DNA of 53,568 bases from an uncultured Lachnospiraceae bacterium (GCA_944381485.1 CALWLI010000014.1:1-53568); one strand, 5' to 3'. Positions 39,981 to 48,874 are shown, counted from the first letter of the stretch. Made by a program: numbers and translations. The notes: generated by a model not told the origin, from the letters alone.

Positions 39981-41912
39981 CTAATAGCTGTAGAAGGGCT
40001 CAGAGCTTATGCTGTAGGTCTTTCCCTTGGAGCCTGAGAACATTACTCTTCCGGCATCCGCCTTTACCTTAAGCTCAAGGTCAGAGGCACAGCGCTTAAG
40101 TAAGAAGTCCTTCTGTGAGAGTCTCAGGTTCATCTGTATCATATCCATGCTTCTGTAATCCGAGCGGGTACCCATATCCTTAAATATAAGCACTCTCATC
40201 CAGTCCTTGTAGGAAAGGCCTGTGCCGGTATCCTGCTTTCCAAAGCTCCCCGGGTCCCTCGTCCTTCCAAGCTCCAAAAGTCCGTCTTTGTCGAGCTTCC
40301 AGCTCTCCCTCGTATGCATTATAGGTACCTTTCCACCTGCCATGAGCACTCTCAGGTCATATATGGCCTGACCCAGAGCCCACATCCCCAGAATAAAGAA
40401 GGTCATAACCGATATGAGTGGGGGAAAGCCGGTGACTCCTGTTATGACTGCGGCCAGAGCCTTGGCCTCCTCCCTCATCTGTTGATCAGAAAAAAGGTAT
40501 ATAAGGTTCATGCCCTCCCTTATAAGAATAAGTGTCATCACCGTGTCTGAAAGGTTTTCATAATCGCTCTTTCCACCTGCAAAGATATATTCAAGTTCCG
40601 CCCTTCCGCTGCCCTTTTTCTCAGGATCGTCGCCGTACTTATCCCTGCCGTAATAATTGAATTCCTTGAGGGCATACTCGGTCACGGTAAGCCTTTCAAT
40701 TATACCCAGCCTTGAGCCGTCATAGCCTGAAAAGCAGGTAGCCGAGGGGGCGCTCTCAAGATCAAGCTCCTCCTTTGATATTTCAGTTCCCTCAGGAAGC
40801 ACAAGCTTAAGTATGTCTCCTCCTAAAAGGCTTCCCACGTTTTCAAGAAAGCCCTCCTTCTCCTTATCCGCAACTCCGAAGCTGACATTTAGAGAGAGAA
40901 GATCATATCTTGCAAGCAGCCTTCTCACAGGCCTCCAGAGAGCCTCCTCGTCAAGCTCGTCATCCTCATCCGAGGGCTCCCAAGACTCTATATACTCAAG
41001 GACCTCCTCAGCCACCTCAATGACTCTCTCCACAAAGGCGGCATTTTCCTCAGCCCTTTCCTTGAGGCTGCTTATCTCCCTTCTTCTCTCTCCGTCCTTT
41101 GCGACATAGGACTTGTACTCGGATGTCTCCGCCTCCATCCGGGCTCTGACCTTGTCTGAGAGAGCGGCCTTCCCTGCATCAAATTCTTTTTGGGATTCCT
41201 CAAGCTTCTCTGCGAGAGCATCAGCCTTCTTCTCATAGTCCTCCACCCTTTGGGGGACCTCCATAAGCCTTTTTTTAAGCTTCTTAAGCTCTCTTATGAG
41301 GCTTCGTCCATTGAGAGACCTGACTTTTTTGAGGGCCGAATCATAGCTCTCCTCCTGCTCCTTAAGCTTTTCATCAAGCCTCTCCAGAGACTCTTCAAGC
41401 CTTGAGGCCTCCTTCGAATGGCCCTCATATACAAGCTTCATCTTTTTAAGCTCCAAGGCCTCTCCCAGATCGGCAAGGAGGCTCTCTCCGAAGCTTATAT
41501 CCCACAGTTCTTCAATAAGCCCGTATTTCATGTATTCAAGCACCTGCTTCTCATATATCTCTCCCTCGTTGTCCGTAAGCTTTGTAAGCTCCACAACAGA
41601 GGGGCTTTCAGACAGCCTTAGGGGATACCAATCTTTAACCTCAAAATATGGATCTATGAAGGCCTCAAACTCGTCTGTAAGCTGTCTCTCGCTGTAATGC
41701 TCCAGCCCCAAAAGGCGGTAGCTCTCCCAGAGGCCTCTGTGGTATTGGGAAAACAGGGACTCTATGGCAGAGTCTGCGGCCTGAGTAAAGTAGAGCCTTG
41801 CTCCCGCAGTCCTTGCCGATTCAAAGAGGGCCAGAAGAAGGGCAATTATACTTACGAGACATACGGCGAAAAATACCGTTATCTCTCCGGATCTCTCCCT
41901 CATATCCTTCAC
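39981..41912 (-). CDS. DUF5702 (TadG-like) Tad cluster protein
   Basis: 643 residues from GTG 41912, preceded by GAGGT inside the flp tail. N-terminal single helix SGEITVFFAVCLVSIIALLLALFESAR, followed by QAADSAIESLFSQYHRGLWESYRLLGLE, the DUF5702 opening. A long charged coiled coil occupies about 145-310. A hydrophobic helix near 500 precedes the soluble C-terminus with RDPGSFGKQDTGTGLSYKDWMRVL, also family-typical. It is a TadG-like envelope component of the pilus machine, orientation mostly extracytoplasmic. Confidence 0.88.
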   Translation of the reverse strand: MKDMRERSGEITVFFAVCLVSIIALLLALFESARTAGARLYFTQAADSAIESLFSQYHRGLWESYRLLGLEHYSERQLTDEFEAFIDPYFEVKDWYPLRLSESPSVVELTKLTDNEGEIYEKQVLEYMKYGLIEELWDISFGESLLADLGEALELKKMKLVYEGHSKEASRLEESLERLDEKLKEQEESYDSALKKVRSLNGRSLIRELKKLKKRLMEVPQRVEDYEKKADALAEKLEESQKEFDAGKAALSDKVRARMEAETSEYKSYVAKDGERRREISSLKERAEENAAFVERVIEVAEEVLEYIESWEPSDEDDELDEEALWRPVRRLLARYDLLSLNVSFGVADKEKEGFLENVGSLLGGDILKLVLPEGTEISKEELDLESAPSATCFSGYDGSRLGIIERLTVTEYALKEFNYYGRDKYGDDPEKKGSGRAELEYIFAGGKSDYENLSDTVMTLILIREGMNLIYLFSDQQMREEAKALAAVITGVTGFPPLISVMTFFILGMWALGQAIYDLRVLMAGGKVPIMHTRESWKLDKDGLLELGRTRDPGSFGKQDTGTGLSYKDWMRVLIFKDMGTRSDYRSMDMIQMNLRLSQKDFLLKRCASDLELKVKADAGRVMFSGSKGKTYSISSEPFYSY

Positions 41913-41915
41913 ATT

Positions 41916-42101
41916 TTAGTAAACCTCCTCTGAGGCGGAATTTATCTGCTTGAATATCTTTGTGAGAAGGTCGTTGATCTGTTTTTTAAATACGATCACA
42001 AGGCCTATGAGGACTACAAGTATAAGCACTATCTCTATCACTCCCACTCCCTCCTCCTCTGCAAGGAAGGCTTTTATTTCATTCTTTATATTCTCTGACA
42101 T
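41916..42101 (-). CDS. flp: Flp-type pilin (type IVb)
   Basis: 61 residues; ATG 42101 with AAGGAGA 6 bases upstream. Short hydrophilic leader, then EEGVGVIEIVLILVVLIGLVIVF, with a Gly and a Glu at +5 or so of the mature helix as in Flp prepilins, and a short basic tail. It is the probable major subunit of the Tad pilus and lies downstream of the tadA-tadB-tadC block. Confidence 0.92.
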   Translation of the reverse strand: MSENIKNEIKAFLAEEEGVGVIEIVLILVVLIGLVIVFKKQINDLLTKIFKQINSASEEVY

Positions 42102-42112
42102 GAGCTTTCTCC

Positions 42113-42225
42113 TTTATCTTGGTTTTTATCTCTTCTTTACTTTTTATCTCTTTTTACTCTTTGTCTTCTTTTATTTATTGTCTTATATTTATCTTGGTTT
42201 TTTCCTGACTTTGTACTTTTTCTTC
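42113..42225 (-). promoter_or_regulatory. Purine-rich leader between tadC and flp
   Basis: Nearly all purine on the - strand, with runs of AAGA, TAAAAG and AGAGATAAA, and the direct repeat CCAAGATAAA at about 42113-42122 and 42192-42201. No terminator or clear promoter. As pilin genes are often expressed above their operon, a processing or stabilising role is possible. Confidence 0.4.
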
Positions 42226-43419
42226 TCAGTTCAGAGCGAGCATGGCCGGAAGTATGACTATGACCATGACTATCATCAGCATTATGAACAGTGGCACCAG
42301 AAGCTTTGTTCCTGCCTCCTCCCCCAGTCTTTTTGCTATGTTTTTTCTCTCCAAAAAGGCCTCGCTCATCTCAGTGCCCAGAAGGAACCTAATGTTCCTT
42401 CCCCCGTTTTTCCTGTTTTGCTCAAGTATGGAGCAAAGCTTTATATAGGGCCTGAGCCTGCATCTTCTCCCGAAGTCGGTGTACACCTTCCCCTCCGGCA
42501 CTCCTCTCCTGAGTTCACCAAGGCTTATCTTCATCTCCTCTGAGAGGGCTCCTTTTGAGCCTGAGCGCTCGTAGCCCTCAACTATCTTTTCCCAGGCTCC
42601 CCTTATGCCGAATCCCGCTCCCAAAAACACCATAAGCTTTGACACAAGCTCCGAGTAGTCCATCAGGAGCTCTGCCTCCCTCCGCTTTAGCCTTGCACTC
42701 TCCTCCGTCTTCTCCTTGAAAGCAAGGCTTACGGCAGCAACTATACCCAGGGAAAAGATGACTGCAGGCGTAAGGTCAGGCTCCCTGCGGTACTTAAGCT
42801 TTCTCCCCTCAAACTCCTCCGGAAGGGTCAATTCTTCTCCTGTTATCTGCCTCTCGTCCTCCAGGGAAAGCATTTCCCCGAAGTCTGAGAGAAGCTTCTC
42901 CCTCTCGTCGTAGCTTGGAGGCACAACAGTCACAGGAAGGTCATAGGCCGTGGAGGTCTTTCCGTCGGTGAGGACCAGTTTTAAAAAGGTACTGCGCTCC
43001 TTTTCAAGCCTTTCATTCCTGACCTCCCCGTCATAGCTTATGAGCTCCGCATCCTCAGGATACCAGCTGAGCTTTATCCCCTTTTCAGGTATGCTCTTTA
43101 TGAGCTTGAGGTCTCCTTCCACTTTTGTAAGGCTTTGGTTTTCCCCGCATATGAGAAGAGGTATCTCCTCCAATATCTCAGAAAAGACCGCCCTCGCCTC
43201 CTCCTCGGTATACTGTCTTGCCCCCACCTTTACCACCAGCTTTTCCGGAGTATCCGAAAGGCCCTCAACCAAAAGCTCATACTCTCTGTCAAGCTCACCA
43301 TAGCCGGTCCTTGCTATCTTAAATCCGTCACCGAGAAAGCCGGTCTCCCCTGAGGAGATCATGCTCCCTATGGCAAACAGCCCTGCACAGGCCAGGCAAA
43401 AGATCTGCTCCCTGTGCAC
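42226..43419 (-). CDS. tadC: TadC-like pilus platform protein
   Basis: About 398 residues from GTG 43419, 11 bases after the tadB stop; an open frame extends further upstream but lies inside tadB. First helix CLACAGLFAIGSMI, then a ~190-residue extracytoplasmic insertion with beta-like segments, then the T2SSF-like part: helix AVIFSLGIVAAVSLAF, cytoplasmic LLMDYSELVSKLMVFLGAGFGIRGAWEKI and KLCSILEQNRKNGG, and final helix FIMLMIVMVIVILPAML. TadC pairs with TadB as the inner-membrane platform. Confidence 0.9.
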   Translation of the reverse strand: MHREQIFCLACAGLFAIGSMISSGETGFLGDGFKIARTGYGELDREYELLVEGLSDTPEKLVVKVGARQYTEEEARAVFSEILEEIPLLICGENQSLTKVEGDLKLIKSIPEKGIKLSWYPEDAELISYDGEVRNERLEKERSTFLKLVLTDGKTSTAYDLPVTVVPPSYDEREKLLSDFGEMLSLEDERQITGEELTLPEEFEGRKLKYRREPDLTPAVIFSLGIVAAVSLAFKEKTEESARLKRREAELLMDYSELVSKLMVFLGAGFGIRGAWEKIVEGYERSGSKGALSEEMKISLGELRRGVPEGKVYTDFGRRCRLRPYIKLCSILEQNRKNGGRNIRFLLGTEMSEAFLERKNIAKRLGEEAGTKLLVPLFIMLMIVMVIVILPAMLALN

Positions 43420-43430
43420 GTATCTCTTTA

Positions 43431-44252
43431 TCAGATCCTTATATCCAGTATTTTTTTTGACATTATCACCGATACGCCGTAAAGCGCCAGGCATATGAGC
43501 ATCACCGCCTTTCCTGTAAGTGTGTGGTACATGGCGTCAAAAAAGCCCTTTGAAGTGAAATCTATATACAAGATTATGAGGAAGGGCAGCATGTTCATTA
43601 TCTTCTGCTGGTATCTCTGAGAGGCGGTGAGATTTTCTATCTCCGCAGCTATGTTTATCCTCTCCCTTATGACCTCGGTAGTGTGGGCTATTATTGAGCC
43701 CAGCTCGCCTCCGTTCCTCTTTGCCGCCGAAAATATCTCGGAAAAATTTCTTATATCGTCAAGTCCGCTTCTGTCGGCAAACTCAGTAAGGAGCTTTTCC
43801 ACAGGCTTGTTCATGGCTATGGAGTCGCTGATATATCTGAATTCTCTCACTATCATGGCATCCTTCCCCAGAAGAGTTGAAAGCTCCTCTACGGAGTTCT
43901 TAAAGGCGTTCTCCACAGAATAGCCTGCGCTCAAAAATGAGGAGAGTACTTCTATGGCCTCCTTAAACTGAAGGTTGAGCCCGGCCTTTCTCTTTTTCTT
44001 GAGCTCGGACTTCTTGTACTCCGGATACAGTATTCCCCCAACCGCCGCCATGATGAAAAAGGCATAGAGGCTTCTGAAAAATGTATATGAGATGAGGGCG
44101 CACATGCCAACGGCAAAGGCCCCGTAAACAAGTCTCTCCCTTATGCTTAAGACATAGACATCGTAATCACAGAGCCCTGTACTTCCCCCTAAGCCTGAGC
44201 TTTTCCCTGTTTTTAAGCTGCCCGCATTTTTTGAGCCTCCTCTCACCGGCAT
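43431..44252 (-). CDS. tadB: TadB-like pilus platform protein
   Basis: About 273 residues from ATG 44252, overlapping the tadA 3' end by 86 bases. The conserved part starts about residue 30 (YDVYVLSIRERLVYGA) and the frame has no start codon between the tadA stop and the middle of the first helix, so the start must lie within tadA; the exact codon is uncertain. T2SSF domain: LQFKEAIEVLSSFLSAGYSVENAF, then RNGGELGSII and ENLTASQRYQQKIMNMLPF. Works with TadC and the TadA ATPase. Confidence 0.88.
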   Translation of the reverse strand: MPVRGGSKNAGSLKTGKSSGLGGSTGLCDYDVYVLSIRERLVYGAFAVGMCALISYTFFRSLYAFFIMAAVGGILYPEYKKSELKKKRKAGLNLQFKEAIEVLSSFLSAGYSVENAFKNSVEELSTLLGKDAMIVREFRYISDSIAMNKPVEKLLTEFADRSGLDDIRNFSEIFSAAKRNGGELGSIIAHTTEVIRERINIAAEIENLTASQRYQQKIMNMLPFLIILYIDFTSKGFFDAMYHTLTGKAVMLICLALYGVSVIMSKKILDIRI

Positions 44253-45372
44253 CAAATTTAAAAAGCTCCCTGATCTCGATCTCCCCATTCTCATAGCCTC
44301 CTATCTCCGATATCTCAAGCACCCTTCTGCTGCCGTCCTCAAGCCTTCCCAAGTGTATGAGTATGTCCAGGGCCGAGGCTATTTGGTTCCTTATGGCAGT
44401 GACAGGCATGTCCACTCCCATGAGCACCATGGTCTCAAGCCTTGAGAGCATGTCTCTGCTCGAATTGCTGTGGCCTGTTGAGAGGCTGCCGCTGTGGCCG
44501 GTGTTCATGGCCGACAGCATATCCACTGCCTCCCGGCCTCTCACCTCCCCCACGATTATCCTTGATGGGTTCATCCTGAGAGAGGCCTTTATCAGGTCAG
44601 ACATACTTATCTCTCCCTCGCCCTCGCTGTTGGCGTTTCTTGTCTCCAGCCTCACAAGGTTCGGTATGTGTCTTATCTGCAGCTCTGCGGAATCCTCTAT
44701 GGTTATGACCCGCTCAGATGGGGGTATGAAGGCTGAGAGAGCATTTAGAAATGTGGATTTCCCGGAGTTTGTCCCTCCTGATATGAATATGTTGTAGCCT
44801 GACTCCACGAGAAGCCTCAAAAATTCGGCAGTTTCCTTTTCCAGCGATTTAAGCTCTATAAGCTTCTCTATGGTTATGGGCTCGGGAAACTTTCTTATGG
44901 TCATGATGGGGCCGTCAAGGGCTATAGGGGGAAGGACTACATGTACTCTTGAGCCGTCCTCCAGCCTGGCGTCCACTATGGGAGAGCCGGTATTTACGCT
45001 CCTGTTTATCCTGCTGACTATCTGCTGTATTATGTTTTCCAGCTGCTCCCCGCTCTCAAAGCTCTTATTCCACTTTACGGTCCTGCCGTTTTTCTCTATA
45101 AAGATATCCCCGGGCCCATTCACCATTATCTCGCTCACAGACCTGTCATCCACCAGCTCCTGCAGAAGATCCAGCCTGCGGAAACTGTTGAACATGCTCT
45201 TTCTCAGATATATCCTGTCGGAAAGGCTTATGTGCTCCTTTTTTGTCTTAAGGGAAAGCTCAGAGTCTATCAAAGCGAGAAGTTCATCGTCGGAAACCGT
45301 CCCTCTTCCCTTTATGCTCTCAAGCACGCTCTCCCTCAGGCTCTGTACGAGCCTGGTATCCCTCAATCCCAT
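44167..45372 (-). CDS. tadA: TadA/CpaF-type pilus assembly ATPase
   Basis: 401 residues. N-terminal domain (1-170) then a type II/IV secretion ATPase core: Walker A GGTNSGKST at 199-207, Asp box region ITIEDSAELQ, Walker B RIIVGEVRG at 271-279 and His box GHSGSLSTGHSNS. It is the hexameric motor that drives pilin polymerisation via TadB/TadC on the cytoplasmic face. The preceding gene ends 3 bp upstream. Confidence 0.96.
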   Translation of the reverse strand: MGLRDTRLVQSLRESVLESIKGRGTVSDDELLALIDSELSLKTKKEHISLSDRIYLRKSMFNSFRRLDLLQELVDDRSVSEIMVNGPGDIFIEKNGRTVKWNKSFESGEQLENIIQQIVSRINRSVNTGSPIVDARLEDGSRVHVVLPPIALDGPIMTIRKFPEPITIEKLIELKSLEKETAEFLRLLVESGYNIFISGGTNSGKSTFLNALSAFIPPSERVITIEDSAELQIRHIPNLVRLETRNANSEGEGEISMSDLIKASLRMNPSRIIVGEVRGREAVDMLSAMNTGHSGSLSTGHSNSSRDMLSRLETMVLMGVDMPVTAIRNQIASALDILIHLGRLEDGSRRVLEISEIGGYENGEIEIRELFKFDAGERRLKKCGQLKNREKLRLRGKYRAL

Positions 45373-45375
45373 ATC

Positions 45376-46425
45376 CTAAGACACCAGCTTTCTCACATAA
45401 TCTCCCGCAGAGCTGTAGATGAGCCTGTCCAGGCTGTCTGAGGAGGCGGCGTTTGAGGCTTCCTCCGGAAGCTTTATCCTTCTTATCCTTTCCATAAGCC
45501 TGAGTCTGTCGGACCTCTGCATATATTTCTCAAAATCTCTGAGCTTTTCCTTTGATACAAAGTCCTCCGCAACAGGCATATATATCTCGTCGCAGATCTC
45601 CATAAGCTCGGAGGCACAGCCTGAGAAAGACTGCATGTCCACAACTATGACGTCGTAATCTCCTATGTCGGATATGCATTCCATAAGCTCAACATAGTCA
45701 CCTGACTCTGTGCCTCCCCTGTCCTCCGGAAACCTGACAGGTGGAATGTACTCGAAGTTTTTGAAGGGCCTGACCAGAGCTTTCAGCTTGGGAAAATCAA
45801 GGCTGTTCTCCTTCAAATAGTAGAGGACATCCGAGAGGTCCTCCGTCTCCTCAACACCTGTGAAGGCGAAAAATCCCGAAAACTCTTCCAGATTTATATA
45901 GAGCACTCTGCGGTCTCTGCCGTAGGCCTCGCTCAAAAGAAGGGCAAAGGTAGTCTTTTTGCACCTTGAGACAGGGGAATATACACCTGCTATCACGGTT
46001 TTCCCAAGCTTATCCACATACTTGAGCCTGCCTGTTGACCTGCTGTAGATATCCATGGCTTTTCTCAGTATCTCCGCGGCGGGTCTGTATTTGTAAATCC
46101 CCTTGGCAGAGTACTCTGCGATCCCCTCCTCGGTCTCATCCTCCAGAAGCCTTGACTTATATAAAAATACTGTCCTCTCGTTTATGAGCTTTTCCCTAAG
46201 TTCCCCCTCTTCCTCCTCGGAATGATTTTCTCTGCAGTAGTCCTCAAAGGTCTCCCCGTCAAAAATGTGGACAGCTATGTCATGGCTCCCGGAAAATTCC
46301 AGATAATCCTCCGTCTTTCCGAAACTTACCGTCACAAAGGGAAGGGTTCTCTTCTCACTTATGTAGGCGCACAGGCGTTTGGCGTAGTTAAGGTCTCTGT
46401 CTGTGACAGCCAAAAATCTTTCCAT
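45376..46425 (-). CDS. tadZ: TadZ/CpaE-like localisation ATPase with degenerate P-loop
   Basis: 349 residues, ATG 46425 with AAGGAGA upstream. N-terminal receiver-like domain (AVTDRDLNYAKRLCAYISEK), then a MinD/ParA-like fold from about 145: TVIAGVYSPVSRCKKTTFALLLSEAY, RRVLYINLEEFSGF and YDVIVVDMQSF. The deviant Walker A KGGxGKT is replaced by SPVSRCKKTT, keeping only the final Lys-Thr; ATP hydrolysis may be weak. CpaE/TadZ proteins set the pilus at a cell location. Confidence 0.85.
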   Translation of the reverse strand: MERFLAVTDRDLNYAKRLCAYISEKRTLPFVTVSFGKTEDYLEFSGSHDIAVHIFDGETFEDYCRENHSEEEEGELREKLINERTVFLYKSRLLEDETEEGIAEYSAKGIYKYRPAAEILRKAMDIYSRSTGRLKYVDKLGKTVIAGVYSPVSRCKKTTFALLLSEAYGRDRRVLYINLEEFSGFFAFTGVEETEDLSDVLYYLKENSLDFPKLKALVRPFKNFEYIPPVRFPEDRGGTESGDYVELMECISDIGDYDVIVVDMQSFSGCASELMEICDEIYMPVAEDFVSKEKLRDFEKYMQRSDRLRLMERIRRIKLPEEASNAASSDSLDRLIYSSAGDYVRKLVS

Positions 46426-46439
46426 ATCTTATCTCTCCT

Positions 46440-46943
46440 TCACAGAAAATTTTTTAAAAGTCCCCCTGAAAGCACAAAGAGGGCAAAGGGCAGAGTTATG
46501 TCCCTTCCGTCTCTCTCGGCCACATAGTAGGGTCCGGGAAACACACCGTTTACGCAGCTTCTAACATAGGAGAAAAAGTACATAAACCTCTCCACTGCTC
46601 TTTTCGATTGAAAAAGCCTTATGCATGAAAAAAGAGCCGCTCCAACAAGGGCAAAAATACATATTTTTATGCCTTTTTCGGCTCCCTGAGCCAAAAACAC
46701 AAAGGCCACAAGCTTTATGTCCCCGGCCCCTGCCATGCGAAAAAGAAACAGGGGAAAAAGAAGAGCCATGGCAAAGACTGCCGGAAGCAGGCCTTCCTCG
46801 AGAAAAAAGCCTTCTCCTCCCGCCGCAAAAAGAAGCAGCGTTCCTGTCATAAGTATGATATTGGGGATCTTTCTCTTTGATATGTCGCAGACGGCGACGA
46901 GAAACAGGGTAAGGACAAAGACATAGTCTCTCACATGTTCCAA
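46440..46943 (-). CDS. tadV: Prepilin peptidase TadV/CpaA (A24 family)
   Basis: 167 residues from TTG 46943; AAGGTGA lies 7 bases upstream. The two catalytic aspartates are in canonical settings: DISKRKIPNII (residue 20) and AGAGDIKLVAF. Multi-spanning membrane enzyme that trims Flp and TadE-like prepilins. First gene of the tad operon, whose promoter should lie in 46944-47040, an AT-rich stretch with a TATATT but no clear -35. Confidence 0.92.
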   Translation of the reverse strand: MEHVRDYVFVLTLFLVAVCDISKRKIPNIILMTGTLLLFAAGGEGFFLEEGLLPAVFAMALLFPLFLFRMAGAGDIKLVAFVFLAQGAEKGIKICIFALVGAALFSCIRLFQSKRAVERFMYFFSYVRSCVNGVFPGPYYVAERDGRDITLPFALFVLSGGLLKNFL

Positions 46944-47121
46944 AGGTTCATCACCTTCCCTTCAAAAATGAATATAAGATTAGAAAAATAAACTTGGGAT
47001 TTGTTACCGAAATAATTTAAAAAACGATTGTTCGAGATTTTAAAGAATAAGCCGAAGCTTAAGACTGAAACTTAAGACCGACGCTTTTTGTGTGTGTCTA
47101 CTGTAGCACAGCCCTTTTTTT

Positions 47122-47163
47122 CTTGCAATAAAAAAGGCGAAAGTTTTGAGCTTTCTGCCTTTT
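47122..47163 (-). terminator. Terminator of the ABC-F gene
   Basis: AAAAGGCAGAAAG / CTTTCGCCTTTT stem (47151-47163 with 47132-47143, one bulge), loop of seven, then TTTTTTATTG on the - strand, about 50 bases after the ABC-F stop. Confidence 0.8.
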
Positions 47164-47211
47164 CAACGAAAATAATATTTTTTTAGAACAGGTTTTTCTA
47201 CATGCTCCCTC

Positions 47212-48741
47212 CTACAGACAAAGGATCTTGCTGCTCACATTCTCCACAAAGCTTGAGTCGTGCTCAATAAAGATCATGGTCATATCCGTCTCCTTAAGCA
47301 TGTTTTCTATGGCGATCCTTGAGAAGATGTCAATATAGTTAAGGGGCTCGTCCCAAATATAGAGATGAGCCTTCTCCGCAAGGCTCTTTGCAAGCATCAC
47401 CTTTTTCCTCTGCCCGCTGCTGAGCTCCCTCATATCCCTCATGAGATCCTCTCTTCCGAAATCAAGCTTTCTTAAGACAGAAAAAAACAGTGTCCTGTCA
47501 ATGTCTGTCCCCTCGATCACAGACTCGGGGAGGCCCCTCAAGTGCTCCGTGTCCTGGGGCACATAGGAGATCTTTACTCCCGCTGCAATTTGAAAGCTTC
47601 CCGACAAAAGCAGGGGTCCCTCCTCTCCCAAAATAAGGCGTATGACTGAGGATTTGCCTGAGCCGTTTCGGCCCTTAATTGCCGCCTTCTCTCCCCTCAT
47701 CAGGGAAAAACTCAGGTCTTTTACCACCGCTTTCGGCTTTTCTTCCCCTGCTCCCTGATTTATGCTGTAGCCTACGGCTGCATCCCTGAACTCCAGGAGC
47801 CTCTCCTTGTGAAATTTAAGGGGCATGAGCTTCAGCTCCTCGGAATTTTCTATGTTCTTAAGAAGGCCCCTCTTCTCCTCTATGGCTCTAAGCTTCCTTG
47901 ACTCTATATTCTTTGCCCTTTTCATGGCCTCAGCCGCCATGTGTCCTATATGCCCCTTGTCCGCCTTCACTCCCGATATGCGGGTCCCGGACTTTGTCTT
48001 TTCCACCTTGTCGGACCAGGTCCCTGCCCTCCTTGCGCTCTCCGAAAGCCTCTTTATATCCTTTTTAAGGCGCAGATTTTCATCAAGCTCTGACTTGTCT
48101 CTGTCGGATTTGTTTTTATACCAGGAGTCAAAGTTCCCCTTAACCACCTCAATTTCAGAAGGATTTAAGCTTATAATGTGGTCTGTACACAGGTTTAAAA
48201 GGCTCCTGTCGTGGGATACCAGGATGAAGCCCCGCTTCTTTTGGAGATATTCTCCCAATATCCTTCTTCCCTCCATATCAAGGTGATTCGTGGGCTCATC
48301 TATAAGGAGGAAGCTGTCATCCACGGAAAAGAGGGCGGCAAGCATCACTCTTGTCTGCTCTCCCTTGCTGAGCTTGTCAAAGTCCCTCTCCAATAACCCT
48401 GCATCCATGGAAAGCTCTGAGAGCTCGACGCAAAGCTTCCAATACTCCAAATCCTCACAGTGCCTCTCCAAAAGCTCGAGAGTATTCGTTTTTATCTCAT
48501 CCTCCCCTATCTCGAAGGGAAAATAGCCCCATGACTCAGGAGATATTATGCTGCCCTCATAGGACGATCCCTCCTTAAGTCTACCTGAAATAAGCCTTAA
48601 AAGGGTGGTCTTTCCCCTTCCGTTCCTTCCTATAAGCCCCGTCCTCCAATCGGTATCAAGACTCAGGTTTACATTTTCAAATATATTTTCATATCCGCCC
48701 TCGTAGGCGAAGGTCAAATTACTTATCTTTATCTCAGACAT
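47212..48741 (-). CDS. ABC-F ribosome-associated ATPase, Lsa-like (antibiotic target protection candidate)
   Basis: 509 residues, ATG 48741 with GAGGAGG upstream. Two ABC domains without membrane segments: Walker A GRNGRGKTT and GRNGSGKSS, signatures LSKGEQTRV and LSSGQRKKV, catalytic Glu in LLIDEPTNHLD and YIWDEPLNYID. The inter-domain linker (about 215-305) has the Lsa-like stretch GTWSDKVEKTKSGTRISGVKAD followed by KGHIGHMAAEAMKRAKNIE. Lsa/Vga-type proteins bind the ribosomal E site and displace lincosamides, streptogramin A and pleuromutilins. The attenuator with leader ORFs upstream is typical of inducible resistance ABC-F genes. Actual resistance is inferred, not shown. Confidence 0.88.
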   Translation of the reverse strand: MSEIKISNLTFAYEGGYENIFENVNLSLDTDWRTGLIGRNGRGKTTLLRLISGRLKEGSSYEGSIISPESWGYFPFEIGEDEIKTNTLELLERHCEDLEYWKLCVELSELSMDAGLLERDFDKLSKGEQTRVMLAALFSVDDSFLLIDEPTNHLDMEGRRILGEYLQKKRGFILVSHDRSLLNLCTDHIISLNPSEIEVVKGNFDSWYKNKSDRDKSELDENLRLKKDIKRLSESARRAGTWSDKVEKTKSGTRISGVKADKGHIGHMAAEAMKRAKNIESRKLRAIEEKRGLLKNIENSEELKLMPLKFHKERLLEFRDAAVGYSINQGAGEEKPKAVVKDLSFSLMRGEKAAIKGRNGSGKSSVIRLILGEEGPLLLSGSFQIAAGVKISYVPQDTEHLRGLPESVIEGTDIDRTLFFSVLRKLDFGREDLMRDMRELSSGQRKKVMLAKSLAEKAHLYIWDEPLNYIDIFSRIAIENMLKETDMTMIFIEHDSSFVENVSSKILCL

Positions 48742-48790
48742 AGTTTCCTCCTCTGATCTTTACTCTCTGGTCTTTAATAATTTTAAGCAC

Positions 48791-48820
48791 ATAAAAAGGT
48801 GCGGAAATATCCGCACCCTT
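48791..48820 (-). terminator. Attenuator terminator in the ABC-F leader
   Basis: Perfect 8-bp stem GGTGCGGA/TCCGCACC (48810-48817 with 48798-48805), 4-nt loop, followed on the - strand by TTTTTATG. It lies 50 bases before the start codon and about 110 bases after the promoter, so it regulates read-through. CGGAAAATA at the end of leader ORF 2 can pair with TATTTCCG in this hairpin as an antiterminator. Confidence 0.85.
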
Positions 48821-48841
48821 CGCTTAAAACATATCAAATGC

Positions 48842-48874
48842 CTATTTTCCGTAAATAAAAAGTATTCGGTTCAT
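48842..48874 (-). CDS. Leader peptide 2 (MNRILFIYGK) of the ABC-F gene
   Basis: Ten codons, ATG 48874 to TAG. The start overlaps the stop of leader ORF 1 (TAATG), so re-initiation would couple them. The 3' codons contain the proposed antiterminator strand. Small size, position and overlap are the only evidence. Confidence 0.55.
   Translation of the reverse strand: MNRILFIYGK

Noticed and set aside
39659-40072. 137-codon + strand frame containing MSFIRTYPALGK
   Set aside because: Antisense to two tad genes. The resemblance to the pilin leader is explained by the inverted repeat and is reported as evidence for the switch, not as a gene.
37084-46943. Type II secretion or competence pilus
   Set aside because: Flp pilin, CpaF-type ATPase, TadZ-like and separate TadB/TadC proteins identify a Tad system; no ComG or secretin genes.
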